Of a stretch of DNA of 64,000 nt, positions 32,177-43,712 are shown in pieces. The position numbers were made by a program, and so were the translations under genes. The notes under the pieces were generated by a model that had not been told where the DNA came from, did no database searches, and saw nothing but the letters and a program-made list of their open reading frames with translations. Within the stretch, counting starts at the first letter, position 1, and every line of letters starts with the position of its first letter. This DNA is from Fallopia convolvulus. Lineage: Eukaryota > Streptophyta > Magnoliopsida > Caryophyllales > Polygonaceae. The DNA lies in NCBI GenBank assembly GCA_964016875.1, contig OZ024729.1:22216494-22280493 (forward strand), written 5' to 3'.

Positions 32177-35100
32177 ATGGTCAACACAAGGGCTACCAAT
32201 CGCAGTCATGATAAAATTAGAGAAGGCCAGGCTGAAAGCAAATCCGAGGTCGGAAGGGGACCTCGAGTTAACCCACCTCCAGCACTCGTAGCTCCCATTG
32301 CCCTCAATGCTGAAACGATATCCGCCTTACGCACTCTAGTACAACATTTGGTACAAGAGGCCATCCTCGCTGTGATACCAAACCCGGAAAACCTCGAAGC
32401 CACAGATGAGGTGCTAGAAGAAGTACAGGAGGAAGCAGCCCCGGTAGGACAGGTCAATCCGGAGAAACAAAAAGAACTCAGTTTTGCCGAAGGAATCAAA
32501 ACCTTCAATGCCATGAAACCCGACTCCTATGATGGGACCGGCGACCCATCGGGAATCCAGTATTGGTTCTCCTATGTCGAGAGACTTCTAAGGAACATAC
32601 CCTGCTCCGAAGCTGACAAAGTGCACATGGCTGCACTGAAACTGAAAGACGAAGCTGGCGAATGGTGGGAGAGCTCTAGTCTGTCTAAACGCCCTGATCT
32701 GAGTTGGGCCATGTTCAAAAGCAAGATGATGCGTCGATTCTTCTCTGAATCCATGAGAGAGGAAAAGCTGGACGAACTTCACTCCCCAAAGTTACATGGG
32801 CTAAATGTGCTAGAGCGAGCAAAGAAGTTCAACCACCTCCTACAATACGCTGAAGAAGAGATCACAACGGAGAAACAAAAGATCAAGCACTTCCACCGCT
32901 GGATGAGCGATCACATCAAACCTTGGATGGCAAACCGCTCCTTCAGGACTTTGGAAGAATATGTGGACCATTCCCACAGAATGGAGACGACTCTCAAAGT
33001 CCCCGAGCGCAGGAAGTTCGACGGAGGAAAGCCTCACCACTCTAGCCACAGTGGGTTCAAGAGGCCGGCATCTCCGCAAGGATCTTAGTGGTCCAAGAAA
33101 AGCAAGAACAAAGCCTCATCAGCTGGATCAAGACCTGGCCCGGGACCCGAATCAGCAAGGACCCCGATTGTCTGTCACAACTGTGCAGAACCTGGACACA
33201 TAAACCGGAGGTGTCCCAAACCTCCCAAGAAATGCTTCAACTGTAACAAAGACGGACATCTTCGGCAATTCTGCAAACAACCAGCAAATTCGGCAGGCCA
33301 GACCCGCACCAACACCGTGTCTCAGCGTCCACAAACTTCTAACAAGCCCGCAGGAACTACTTCGGTCCAGTCCACGGCTCACCAGAAGGGAAAAGGGCCT
33401 ATGTATCCTCAGGGTCAAGGGCAGCGGTTGTACGAGATGCGCACCACCGATAAGCCAGAGGAACCTATTTGCCAAGGTACTCTCCAAATCCACTCTAAAG
33501 ATGTGTTTATACTCTTCGTTTCAGGCGCCTCGCACTCCTTCATATCCGAAAAATGTGTAGAGCTTTTAAGATTAGATAATCTCGAAGAGTGTGAGCCGTT
33601 CATTGTAAACCTCCCAAACGGAGAAAGAATCATAGGAGCCAAACAATTAGGTAGTTTCCCCTTATGCATTCAAGGAGGGAACTTCAGCTCCAACTTGATA
33701 TGCATTCCAATGGACCCTTATGACATCATTCTCGGAAGAGATTGGTTGTCTCAGCATGGAGCGGTAATCGACTTCTATACCCGAACCGTAACCATCAACT
33801 TTGGAGGGAAGCACATATGTAAATTCAAAGGAAAACGAGAAGAAGAAAATGGAAAAGTGATCAATGCCATGAAGGCCGGGAAGCTACTCCGACAAGGCTG
33901 CATTGGGTATCTTTGCTACCTCGAGCCGAGGGAGAAGGAGGTCATGGATATTCAAGAAATTCCAGTGGCTAGAGAATTTCCCGATGTCTTCCCAGAAGAG
34001 CTTCCTGGATTACCTCCCCGACGAGAAGTCGAGTTTACATTAAGCCTCGAGCCTGGAACCGCACCAATCTCCAAGGCCCCCTACAGGATGGCCCCGCTAG
34101 AAATGAAGGAACTCAAGAGTCAACTCGAAGAACTGCTCGAGAAAGGATACATCCGACCAAGTGCCTCACCTTGGGGCGCACCCGTGCTATTTGTGAGGAA
34201 GAAAGATGGTACTTTCCGCTTATGCATCGACTACAGAGAATTGAATAAGGTCACCATCAAGAACAAATATCCTCTTCCAAGGATAGATGACCTCTTAGAT
34301 CAACTCCGGGGTGCAAAGGTTTTCTCCAAGATCGAACTGAGATCAGGCTATCATCAACTTCGGATCCGCGAGGAAGACATTCCGAAGACAGCTTTCCGCA
34401 CCCGCTATGGCCACTACGAGTTTGTAGTGATGCCATTCGGACTAACCAACGCTCCTGCGGTGTTCATGGATCTGATGCACCGATGCTTTCATGAATACCT
34501 CGACAAATTTGTCATCGTTTTCATCGACGACATCCTAATCTACTCCGGAAATCAAGCTGAGCATGAAGAACATCTCCGGACAGTGCTACAGATTCTAAGG
34601 CACAATCAGCTTTACGCCAAGTTGTCCAAATGCGACTTATGGCTTAAAGAAGTGGCTTTCTTAGGCCACATCATCAACCAAGAAGGAGTTATGGTAGACC
34701 CGAAGAAAATTGAGGCAGTCTCAGAATGGAAGCAACCAAAGAATGTAAAGGAAATTCGCAGCTTCCTAGGACTTGCAGGATACTACAGAAGGTTCGTCGA
34801 AGGATTTTCAAAGATTGCCCTCCCGATGACGAAGCTACTCCGAAAGACTCATAAAAAGTTCGTGTGGGATGGGAAGTGTGAGGAAAGTTTCCAGGAGCTT
34901 AAAAAGCGCCTCACGAGTGCACCAGTGCTGACATTGCCAGATGGACACGATGATTACGTGGTCTACAGTGATGCTTCGAAGCAAGGATTGGGATGCGTGC
35001 TGATGCAGAGAGGTAAAGTAATCGCATATGCATCCCGGCAACTCAAGGTCTACGAAGTGAATTATCCGACGCACGACCTTGAGTTAGCAGCAGTAGTGTT

Positions 35101-36874
35101 CGCCTTGAAGATTTGGCGACATTACTTGTACGGTGTCAAATGTCAGATCTTCACCGATCACAAGAGTTTGAAATATGTGTTCACTCAGAAGGAACTAAAC
35201 ATGAGGCAGAGAAGATGGCTGGAACTACTAAAGGACTACAACATCGAGCTGCTCTACCATCCAGGCAAAGCTAACGTCGTAGCCGATGCCCTCAGTCGTA
35301 AGACCCAACAAGAGGGACTGGTCGCAATGCTAACGGCCCAACCAAAGTTACAACAAGAACTGATCGGAGAAGGCATCGAGGTCTGGTTCGGAAGACAACA
35401 AGGTGGTCTAAACACTTTGGAGATCCAATCCAACTTACTAACCGAGATCAAGGAAAAGCAGACTGATGACATCATGCTGATCAGAATAAGCGGCGAAGTA
35501 CAAGAAGGCAAGGCACCTGGGTTCGTCATTCAAGATGACGGTTCCCTTTGGTTCAGAAACCGGATTTGTGTGCCAACGATGGACGAGCTTCGAAAGATCA
35601 TCCTGAAAGAAGCCCACGCATCTGCCTATTCCGTTCACCCAGGAGCAAGTAAAATGTACAAAGATGTACGAAGAAACTTCTGGTGGCCAAATTTGAAACA
35701 AGAAGTCGCAGAATTTATATCCAAGTGCTTAGTTTGTCAAAAAGTGAAAATCGAGCACCAAAGGCCTGGAGGAAAATTGCAATCCCTCCCCGTACCAAAA
35801 TGGAAATGGGAGGATATAGCAATGGACTTCGTAACTGATCTACCCAAGACTCAAAAACAGAAAGACTCAATCTGGGTCATTGTAGATCGGCTTACCAAGA
35901 GCGCTCATTTCATCGCTATTCAGAAGACGTGGAAAGCTCCAAAGCTGGCAACAGTCTTCATCAATGAAATAGTCCGCCTCCATGGGACCCCGAAGACGAT
36001 CATCTCCGATCGAGACGGTCGGTACATGGCATCTTTTTGGAAAGAGTTACATAAGGCCATGGGTACAGAACTGAAGTTTAGCACAACTTTTCATCCTCAA
36101 ACCGATGGTCAATCTGAAAGGACCATCCAGACCCTTGAGGACATGCTTCGAGCCTGCGTGCTAGATCGCACCACAAGTTGGGATGACAGCTTAAGCCTCA
36201 TAGAATTCACATACAACAATAGCTGGCATTCTACCATCAAAATGGCTCCCTTCGAAGCTTTGTACGGCAGGAAGTGTCGTTCCCCACTCTGTTGGGACGA
36301 CAATGTAGACAGGATTCTTCTAGGTCTAGATTTGATTGAAAAGACTGCTTCCGAGGTGGCCCTTATTCGCCAAAGAATGTTGACTGCTCAGAGTCGACAG
36401 AAATCCTATGCCGACTTGAAGAGGCGAGACATCGAGTTCGTGGTTCGAGACAAGGTTTTCGTCAAAGTATCTCCCTCGAAGGGCGTTTTCCGTTTCGGGA
36501 AACGAGGCAAGCTCAACCCTCGTTATGTAGGACCTTTTGAGATCCTAGAAAGGGTTGGCAACCTAGCTTATCGGGTTGCCTTACCACCGTCAGCTCACCC
36601 CGTTCACAATGTGTTCCACGTGTCACTCCTAAGGAAGTATGTGCCCGACGAATCACATATAATCAACTTCGACGGCGTCAAAATCCAGTCGGATGGCACC
36701 TATGAGGAGAAACCACTCAAGATTGTAGAGTACCGAGTTAAGCAATTGCGCAACAAAGAAGTACCTTTAGTCCGAGTACTCTGGTCCAAAGATGGCAACG
36801 AGGGTACAACTTGGGAGACTTGGGAAACCGAGCAAGATATGCAGAGACATTTTCCCGAGTTAATGTCTTCCTAA
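32177..36874 (+). CDS. gypsy-A gag-pol with one in-frame TAG; chromodomain at C-terminus
   Basis: One frame runs from ATG 32177 to TAA 36874, interrupted only by TAG at 33086-33088. Gag capsid has YDGTGDPSGIQYWFSYVERL and EAGEWWESS. After the TAG come two CCHC knuckles (CHNCAEPGHINRRC, CFNCNKDGHLRQFC, about 33170-33285). Protease reads LFVSGASHSFIS, with Val (GTT 33518-33520) where the catalytic Asp belongs. RT has FIDDILIYS intact, but motif A reads FSKIELRSGYHQ, with Glu (GAA 34334-34336) for the first catalytic Asp. RNase H has YSDASKQGLG. Integrase has an HHCC finger and D,D,E (MDFVTDLP, ISDRDGRY, SERTIQTLED). A GPF motif and a chromodomain (VEYRVKQLRNKEVPLVRVLW, GTTWETWE) end the protein. 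Length is normal; the protease and RT changes suggest inactivity. Confidence 0.92.
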
Positions 36875-37010
36875 GCATCACTAGTATGATCTTTTTATGG
36901 GGGTACTAGACCCCGTAGCATCCTCACAAGTCGTGAGTTTTGTAATTGCTTTTGTCTCTACATTCTAGTACCGCCCTACTTTTCTCTAGTTTCGGGGACG
37001 AAACTAATTT

Positions 37011-37017
37011 AAGGGGG
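37011..37017 (+). promoter_or_regulatory. Polypurine tract, gypsy-A
   Basis: AAGGGGG followed by TACTAT precedes the TG of the 3' LTR at 37024. Confidence 0.7.
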
Positions 37018-37023
37018 TACTAT

Positions 37024-39064
37024 TGTAATATCCGCAATATTCCAAGGTTTTTAAACCAAAAATAATATAATATTTAATTTTTATAAATACTTTTCTCAAA
37101 ATGAAGAGAGAATTTTAATATATCATTGTAACCTCTACTTTCTCTTTTAAAAGAGAATTTTCAAGTAAATTCAATCCAATAAAATTCTAGTATAATGTTG
37201 TAGGAGTTATGAATAAATAAAGAGGCATCAAATAAAAATAATACCTTATAAAAGCTTGATTTTATTTAAATAAAAAGGTATTACATCAAGGCATAAAAAT
37301 CCCTTTAAAAATCTAACAAAAAGAATGCAAGAGCCGGGACTTGAACCCGAGACCTCTTGCATTACACTCACACGCCCAACCTCCTTAATCCGCTAGACCA
37401 TTTGCAATTGCTTACACTTTTACCCACCCTTTTATTAATAAGTCTCCTTCTTCTTCAAAAAGTAGTCAGACTTTGTCTGATTCAACTGACGTAAAAACAA
37501 AAGAGCCATTGCATGCTCTTCTACCCTTCATAGCTCTAGCCCCATGACATCACCAAGCTTACATCATCAAGCTTGCATCACCACCCAACAACCCTCCCCA
37601 ATCACCATTCATCCCCCTCTCCATCCATTGGCCCTCCTCCATGGACATGGATCCCTAGCTTCATCTCTTGGCCTATAAAAGGGGCATCAAACCAGCCATG
37701 AAACTCACACCTCTCATCCCTTCTCCTTCTCATTACAAGTTTGCTCTCAATTCCCTCAAAAATCAGCCCTTAAAAGCTTGAGTTTCCCTTCAAAAATCCC
37801 ACCAAAGGGATTCTCATTCGAGTTTACGAACCACACCTCCATCTTATCACTAAATCCGTCATCGTCAGAACTAAGGCAAGTGGAAATTCCCCCTTGTGAC
37901 CTTTTTATCGTTTTCGTGAAATTCTCGATGTTGGGAATAACTTGTGTGCTAAGTAACGAATGAACCTAGGAAATATCGATTGTTAGATATAACGACCATT
38001 GTTAGTATAGTTCGCTATTATCGTTTGATAGGACTATTTATGCTAGTATGGTTGTGACCTTGGTTGTTATGATCTCGTTCAGAGATCCATGTGAAACGAA
38101 CTAGTAAGGGGCGCGGAATAACCGACGCCTCTATATAATCTTACTAAGTCGTAAGTGCCTACGTGTTTGAAGTATGACTTTCATGATCATGATCCTATCC
38201 GCTCCGATTGGAAGGAGGGATGAGCGCACTCTGGCTAAGTGCCGGGAAACTGGGTTTTCCCCTTGGTGGATCGGGCCATCCTAGCCCCCACCCCTTTAAA
38301 AGAATCATTAATGAAATCGAATACTTTTTTTTCGACACCATAAGATGAGTGCCTAAGGCACACTTAAAATACCAAAACTGGACCGGTCTCAAATGATCCA
38401 TCCGGCTCTCGGTCCGCTCAAGGCGCGAGAGGCTTTTAACTTGTATAAATTAATAACGTTCCCAACATAATCTCAATTCTAAAGGAAGTCTACAATCTCG
38501 TAGTTCTTCTCTCGATTGACGAGCTATCTTCGCTTAAAGATACGCTCTCCCTCGTACCGTTAAGTCCCACATAAATAAACCCTATCGTAAAACACAACCC
38601 GTTGTTATCTTGCTCGCCATTACTCAAATTACCGAATTACCCTTGGGAAGTTTCCATTCCCGCTTGTTTAGTCTCTTAGACTAATTCTTCTTTTCCGCGT
38701 GTTGCCTGGCATATTCTCGCCCCTCGCGAATTATGTCAGAACCTAGGACTAATCACAAGGCATAAGGTGAAGAGCAAAGGAAGGGCAAGAAGTTTCAAGA
38801 TGTAATCGAATCTCCTTTTGGTTATTTTCATTATGCTTTAAAGACGATTTCTCTTATGAATTGTAATTTCCGAACAAGTTTCTAATCATGTGATTTGGGT
38901 TGTAAGAACAAAGTCTTCTTCGGAAGCATCTTTTATTTATCTAAGTATGTTTAAATTCCGCATTTTATTATTCTATATCATTCTAAAAGCCTTGGGTGAC
39001 TTTGGATGGTAAAATCCGAGGTCACTGGCGGTAATACCCAATATTGTAAAATAGGGGTGTTACA
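37024..39064 (+). repeat. gypsy-A 3' LTR, internally deleted
   Basis: 2041 bp. Colinear with the 5' LTR except for one clean 1324 bp deletion: ACCAAAGGG is joined directly to ATTCTCATTCGAG at 37807-37810. Both deletion ends carry GGG in the 5' LTR (27597-27599 and 28921-28923). The TATA box is at 37674-37680. Confidence 0.92.
37327..37405 (-). ncRNA. tRNA-like sequence inside the gypsy-A LTR
   Basis: The minus strand contains an A-box-like TGGTCTAGCGGATTAAGG and a B-box-like GGGTTCAAGTCCC within a T arm (CTCGGG...CCCGG), 79 nt apart end to end, with weak terminal pairing (GCAA/TTGC). It looks like a decayed or captured tRNA; I do not assign the amino acid. The same sequence in the 5' LTR is where copia-1 inserted. 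Confidence 0.45.
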
Positions 39065-39591
39065 GCTAATTCAACAATTGCTTCTATTGAAACTAGCAAT
39101 TTATCAAACACTTGGTGTGCATCTCATAAATTCAACGAAAAAGACCTGAATAAATAAAAATAAGAAGGTTTTTCTTTCTTTCATCATATCACAAAACATT
39201 AAAGATTAAAAATAAATGAAAACATTTATAAAAACACAAAAATATTCACAAATTCATACAAATTAAAAGTAATAAAATCCCAAAAAAAGAAAACTAAAGT
39301 CGTATCGTAATATTCGGCTCATAGAATTACAAGTGTCGGTTCATAGTATTACAAGTGAAGGTTCATACGAAACCAATAAATTCAAATATCGACTTGGATT
39401 CTAACAATGTGAAATGACAAATAAATTTGGTTAAATGACAAGGTATTCAATGAAATAATACAATAACATGGTTTAATCCATACAATTCACGGTAAATTAA
39501 GGCTCGAATTAAAAAGCTAATTGAAATCTCTCAAATTTGAAAAAACCCCCAAAATTAGACATTCAAACCCTAAGAAAACAAAAAAAATACC

Positions 39592-39760
39592 TAGAAGCAA
39601 CTCAAATGAGGTCGAAAATAGCTATTAATCTAATTAAAACACGTAAATGGAGGAAGAAGAAGAGAAAAATCGAAATCCAATAATGGAGGAAAGAATTGAA
39701 AAGCTCCAAGGAAGAAGAAGAAAGAGGGAAGAAGAGAGATTCTATTTTGGGGGGAAATGA
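39592..39760 (-). other. Probable 5' untranslated first exon of the MULE-A gene
   Basis: The minus strand has a pyrimidine- and purine-tract leader without ATG that ends TTGAGTTGCTTCTAG followed by a donor-like GTATTTTTTTTG (GT at 39591-39590). It lies just inside the right terminal repeat and points towards the FAR1-like exons at 20.6 kb. Exon status is inferred from the splice signal only. Confidence 0.35.
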
Positions 39761-39789
39761 CGAAATTACCCCTCTGTTTAAAAACCCCC

Positions 39790-39892
39790 ATTAATGTAAC
39801 TCTCATCTACACCATTGATTCCCCGAAATCCAACGCTCCACATTTGTTCTCATTTTACACTATAAGACATGTTCTCATTTGATCTCAACTCC
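39790..39892. repeat. MULE-A right terminal inverted repeat
   Basis: Ends ...GTTCTCATTTGATCTCAACTCC at 39892. Reverse complement aligns with 12692-12790. It is 35 bp from the left end of MULE-B. Confidence 0.6.
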
Positions 39893-39927
39893 TTATTATA
39901 ATGTTATAATTATGCTTTATTAAAATA

Positions 39928-39985
39928 GAGTTTGGTTCAAATGAAACCAACCCTTAACATGAAACGGAAGGAGAGATGTCAGTCG
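39928..39985. repeat. MULE-B left terminal inverted repeat
   Basis: Pairs with 49930-49975 with few mismatches; shared core GAGTTTGGTTC and CTTAACATGAAACGGAAGGAGA. Confidence 0.88.
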
Positions 39986-40301
39986 TTGGATGACATGACC
40001 CAATGGCTCGGATTACTCTTGTTTTTTTTGAAAAAAAAATAAAACAAATCAACACGGTGGTGATTTTGTAAATAAACCCAACTTCTATACCCTTAACTTC
40101 AAATATCAAAAAAGCTCCCAAACTCTCGTAACCACACCCTCACACGACTCCTACAACGCCACCAAACTCTCCCACGCTCTCCCATTCACCAAACACTCCC
40201 ACGCAAACGCTCAGCTTCGATCGCACCTTCGATCTCCCTTCGATCGCCGACTCACCTTCGATCGCCCTCACCTTCGTCGCTCCCAAGTTTTTAGTTTCGA
40301 G

Positions 40302-41572
40302 ATGCCTCCAAAAAGAAAACCAAAAGGTAATTCATAAACCCTAATTTGCGTTTTTAGATCGGAAGACATAGATCTTGATACTGTTGGTTGTCTGATTGTG
40401 GGTGATGTGTTTTGGATTTATGAATTACCATTGTTGTTGCTCTAGTCTGCCATCATTGAGATTGTATAAGGGTCCGTTTGGATCATATTGGATAATGCAG
40501 ACTCTGAGATTGAAGTTTTGATTGAAGAAATTAGGATATGTTTACCTGTGCATTGATAAGGAACTCTCCATACAATTTATTCTCACCGGTGCTCGGGTTT
40601 CTAGTGAACAGAACACCTATTCATGAAGTATTTCCCATGTTTCCAAACCCTACATAAGATATGTTAACCGATGTTCCTTTCAATCCCGTTTTTTTGTTGA
40701 TGCTTTGGTACTTTTTAGCCCTTGGGCTTTTCCGCGGTGATACTGTCTTGATCAAGGTACTATATTGTAAACGCTTTCTTCGGATCAAATATTAAACATG
40801 TTGATTGTGATTTGGGCATCTTCTTTTTAGGTTAATGATTTGTTAATTCGTGGTCTGATGGTAGTAATTACACCTATTTTCTTGAGTAAAGTACATGTGT
40901 GCCTCTCTTCACTCAACCACTATTCATTTAGCTTTTGTGACAAATTAACATCAACCCTTGACTTTTCATTCATTTGTTGAATGTAAGTAAGAAATAAGTT
41001 TGCCAAGAAAGTTTGCTATTTCTTTCAAGTTGTTTGTTAAACTCTTGGGACTAACTAGAAAGATGAATGGTCCCTATTTCTTTCAAGTTGTTTGTTATCA
41101 ACAAAAGCTGGTCTCCCAATCCCCTTCGGTACATTTTATTGTGCAATGTTGTTAGCACCAAGGATACATGAATCAGTTTGCATTGTTGTGCATTGTCATT
41201 AGCACCTTATTTCATACAAGGATACATGATTTAGCCATTGATTTACAAATTTGTCAACTTTATGAGTTCAGTTTATGCTACTTTTTTTCTTGAATACTTG
41301 GTCATTCTTCTAATTTGTTCTATTTCATATGTAAAGTTACCAAGGAACTGCAACTACCTGGAGGCACAATGAAGATTTTGGGTGATGATAATACACAAGA
41401 AACCAGAGGTAACTCAAAATCCTACAATTTTTTTTTAAATAAAGTAAGTAATTTTGTATTTTTATGTTCAATTATAATATTGACATGAACAAAAAAACCC
41501 AAAACAGAGAGCAGGAGCAAAAAAAACACGACCCTGGGAATACAACGGAAGGTGACACCTCCTCCAACCAAG
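40302..41572 (+). CDS. MULE-B left gene, first three coding exons (unknown product)
   Basis: Exon 1 40302-40326 encodes MPPKRKPK and ends at a GT donor. Exon 2 41337-41408 follows an AG and encodes (V)TKELQLPGGTMKILGDDNTQETR. Exon 3 41508-41572 encodes (E)SRSKKNTTLGIQRKVTPPPTK, followed by GTAAG. The phases fit across both introns without a stop, giving 54 residues, very basic at the N-terminus. The ATG follows a long CT-rich leader (40080-40300) beginning just inside the terminal repeat. The gene presumably continued to the right, where the motif array and the copia now lie. I do not recognise the protein; in plants, FAR1-type MULEs carry transposase, ULP1-protease-like or anti-silencing genes, and any of these is possible. 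Confidence 0.45.
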
Positions 41573-41611
41573 GTAAGAAAAATCATAGAATTCAAGAGTT
41601 TTATAAGTTTC

Positions 41612-41893
41612 AAAAGTGCATTGAAAAGTTTCAAAAGTGCATTATGACATAAGAAAAGTGCATTGATAGATGTCATAATAAAAGTGCATCATCTGATTGA
41701 AAAAGTGCATTGAAAAGTTTCAAAAGTGCATTGAAAAGTTTAAAAAGTGCATTGTGACATAAGAATAGTGCATTGATAAATGGCATAAGAAGACATTCTT
41801 TACAACAAGTACATTCAAATTCATTTTTGAAAAGTTTCAAAAGTGCATTGTAAGATATATAAAGTGCATTAGTAAAGTGGAAAAAGTGCATTA
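41612..41893. repeat. AAAGTGCATT motif array of MULE-B, left part
   Basis: About a dozen copies of AAAAGTGCATT or AAAGTGCAT, spaced 15-30 bp apart, many as GTGCATTGAAAAGTTTCAAA. It is cut at 41893 by copia-2 and resumes at 47669; the CATTA target duplication was taken from one motif copy. Confidence 0.85.
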
Positions 41894-42044
41894 TGTTATA
41901 AAATATGAGAGAACAGAGAATAGAGCGAAAGGAAAGATATCAAATTCATCTTATTAGGTCACCCATAGGAGCCTTTATATAGAGAATACAAACTAGGGTT
42001 TCCAATGTACATCTAAATATAATAATATAATAAATATTATAACA
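41894..42044 (-). repeat. copia-2 LTR (3' LTR in element sense)
   Basis: TGTTATAAAATATGAGAGAA ... ATATTATAACA. Minus-strand TATA box TATATAAAGG at about 41971-41980. Differs from 47518-47668 at two positions (A/G, T/G). Confidence 0.92.
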
Positions 42045-42056
42045 CTCCCCCTTAGA
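42045..42056 (-). promoter_or_regulatory. Polypurine tract, copia-2
   Basis: The minus strand reads TCTAAGGGGGAG immediately before the LTR. Confidence 0.75.
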
Positions 42057-42681
42057 TGTACATCACTAACTGCCTCGTTAAAAACCTTGTCTGGAAAACC
42101 CAATGGGACAAAACCAAGACTAAGGGAAAAAGAGTGCAGTTATGATTCTTCCTCTCAACTTGAAATATATCTTCCTTGCTTGATTGAATTGAACATCCAT
42201 CACGTCTTTGAGTTGAATTTCATAGATTGAGAACACTTGGTGATATGTACTTTGGTTGATCACTTCATGCTGAATTCTCTTCATATATACATCATTGTTG
42301 GCTCCTTTCAACTTGATTTGATGGATGGATAAAAAACTCCATTCCTTCACATATCTCGAACTTCAGGTCGAGATTGTCTCATTAGAGACCTTATATGACG
42401 AACTGCCTCATTAAAAACCTTGTTTGGAAAAACCCAGTGGGATAAAAACCAAAATCAAGGGAAAAACAGTACAATCGTATAATAATGCTCCCCCTCAGTT
42501 AAACACACAATCTTTATGCAATAAATATATGTCATCACTGAATTTTGTAGAAGATTGGTACTTCTGGACCAATAATCTTTATTTTTATGTTTAGGGAGAC
42601 AGTAACTCATTGTCACATAAAATGACATGAGGTAATAAAGCAAGGTACGGTAATGTACCTATTGTATTGAGATATGGTACT

Positions 42682-43712
42682 TCAAGACTTAATATCTCTC
42701 TCATTTTCGAATCGGGGACAAAAGGGGTCCTTTTCCACACTTAGCGATCTTACTATCATTGGTGTACTTAATGGATGCGCCTTATCCATATTAAATCGCT
42801 TTAGGAACTTTTCTGCGTAGTTTGATTGATGGATAAACATTCCATCCTTTGTATGCTTGAACTGTAGGCCGAGACAATACTTGGTATTTCCTAAGTCCTT
42901 CATTTCAAATTCTCTTTTCAAATAATCTGCTTCTATTAGGATCTCTTCTGGAGTCCCAATAATTTTGAAATCATCAACATAAACAACAATGATTACATAT
43001 CCCAAATTTGTTGTTTTATGAACACACAAGGACCTATTTGATCGCTGACAAATCCTTGTCTTTGTAGATATTCTCTAAGGCGATTATACCACATTTTCCC
43101 CGATTTTTTCAATCCATATTGCGATCTTCTAAGTTTAATGAAATAGATGTAATGTGGTTTTGATTCAAATGCTTCAGGCATTTTCAATCCTTCTGGGATT
43201 TTCATGTATATGTTGGTACCTAACAACTCATATATAGGTATGTTGTTACCACATCCACGAGTTTCATTTTCAAACGCTCAACAACAGTTAAAGCAACAAG
43301 GAACATGAGTGTTATTGCATCCACTGCTGGTGAATACACTTTCATGTAATCCACTCTAGGTTTTTGCAAGAACCCTTGTGTAACCAGTTATAACATACTG
43401 GTTTTTCACTTTCTGGTGTTGGAACTACAGGCCTAAAACACCTAGTTTGTTTAATGAATCCAATTCTGCTTTCCAGCTTTCCCAACCATTTCGATGTCGA
43501 CATTCCTCCATTGTTTGGGGATTACTGTAATCTTCTCCAATGACTTTTACGATAACTGAATAAGCAAAGATATCTTCTCGATACCCTATATCGATACTTA
43601 CATAATTAATCGACATTTCCAAATTGTCGCTCATTCCATTTTCTTTTCTTTTAGAGTCTTTAGATAGAATCTCTTCAGGAGTTCTATCTTCATGTTTATT
43701 TCCAGTCGACAT
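42682..43712 (-). pseudogene. copia-2 reverse transcriptase remnant
   Basis: Reading on the minus strand: the pre-RT linker MSINYVSIDIGYREDIFAYS and WKAELDSLNKLGV (43712-43428); broken codons for VYSPAVDAI and KLVDVVTTYLYMS (43.24-43.34 kb); TNIYMKIPEGLKMPEAFESK and QYGLKKSGKMWYNRL (43226-43000); then VIIVVYVDDFKIIGTPEEIL, EFEMKDLGNTKYCLGLQ and MDKAHPLSTPM (43029-42682). The YVDD catalytic motif is intact. Frameshifts lie near 43420, 43235 and 43015, and the segment normally encoding KWVF...YKARLVAQGF is deleted. RNase H is absent. The family resembles the very common plant copia type with the KIPEG..MPEA motif. Confidence 0.85.

Larger units (their letters stand above)
21366..39064 (+). mobile_element. 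Ty3-gypsy chromovirus (gypsy-A), 17.7 kb with nested copia
   Basis: TG...CA LTRs are flanked by a perfect 5 bp duplication GCTAA (21361-21365 and 39065-39069). The 5' LTR runs 21366-30178 but is interrupted by a copia element (about 21699-27135). The 3' LTR is 37024-39064. The interior holds an initiator tRNA-Met primer site, an extra upstream ORF (30730-31925), gag-pol (32177-36874) with a C-terminal chromodomain, and a polypurine tract. Domain order PR-RT-RNaseH-INT-chromodomain and the sequence style place it near the Tekay/Del chromoviruses. It lies within what I read as an intron of the MULE-A gene. Confidence 0.92.
12692..39892. mobile_element. MULE-A, large FAR1-type Mutator-like element with nested insertions
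   Basis: The two ends are related inverted repeats. The left end contains TCTTAGAGTG, AGAACAAATTTAGAGCGTT and so on (12716-12763). The reverse complement of the right end contains TCTTATAGTG and AGAACAAATGTGGAGCGTT. Flanking 9-mers are TTGTTATAA (12683-12691) and TTATTATAA (39893-39901), a target duplication with one mismatch, of Mutator length. Inside are FAR1-like exons on the minus strand (20.1-20.6 kb), a non-coding first exon near the right end, a GGTTCA motif array, a tRNA-Ile-like sequence and a captured ATL fragment. More than 22 kb of the 27 kb is later nested insertions. The ends also resemble those of MULE-B, which supports the call. Confidence 0.65.

Noticed and set aside
35254..35701. 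Minus-strand ORFs within gypsy-A pol
   Set aside because: Shadows of the integrase/RNase H coding strand.
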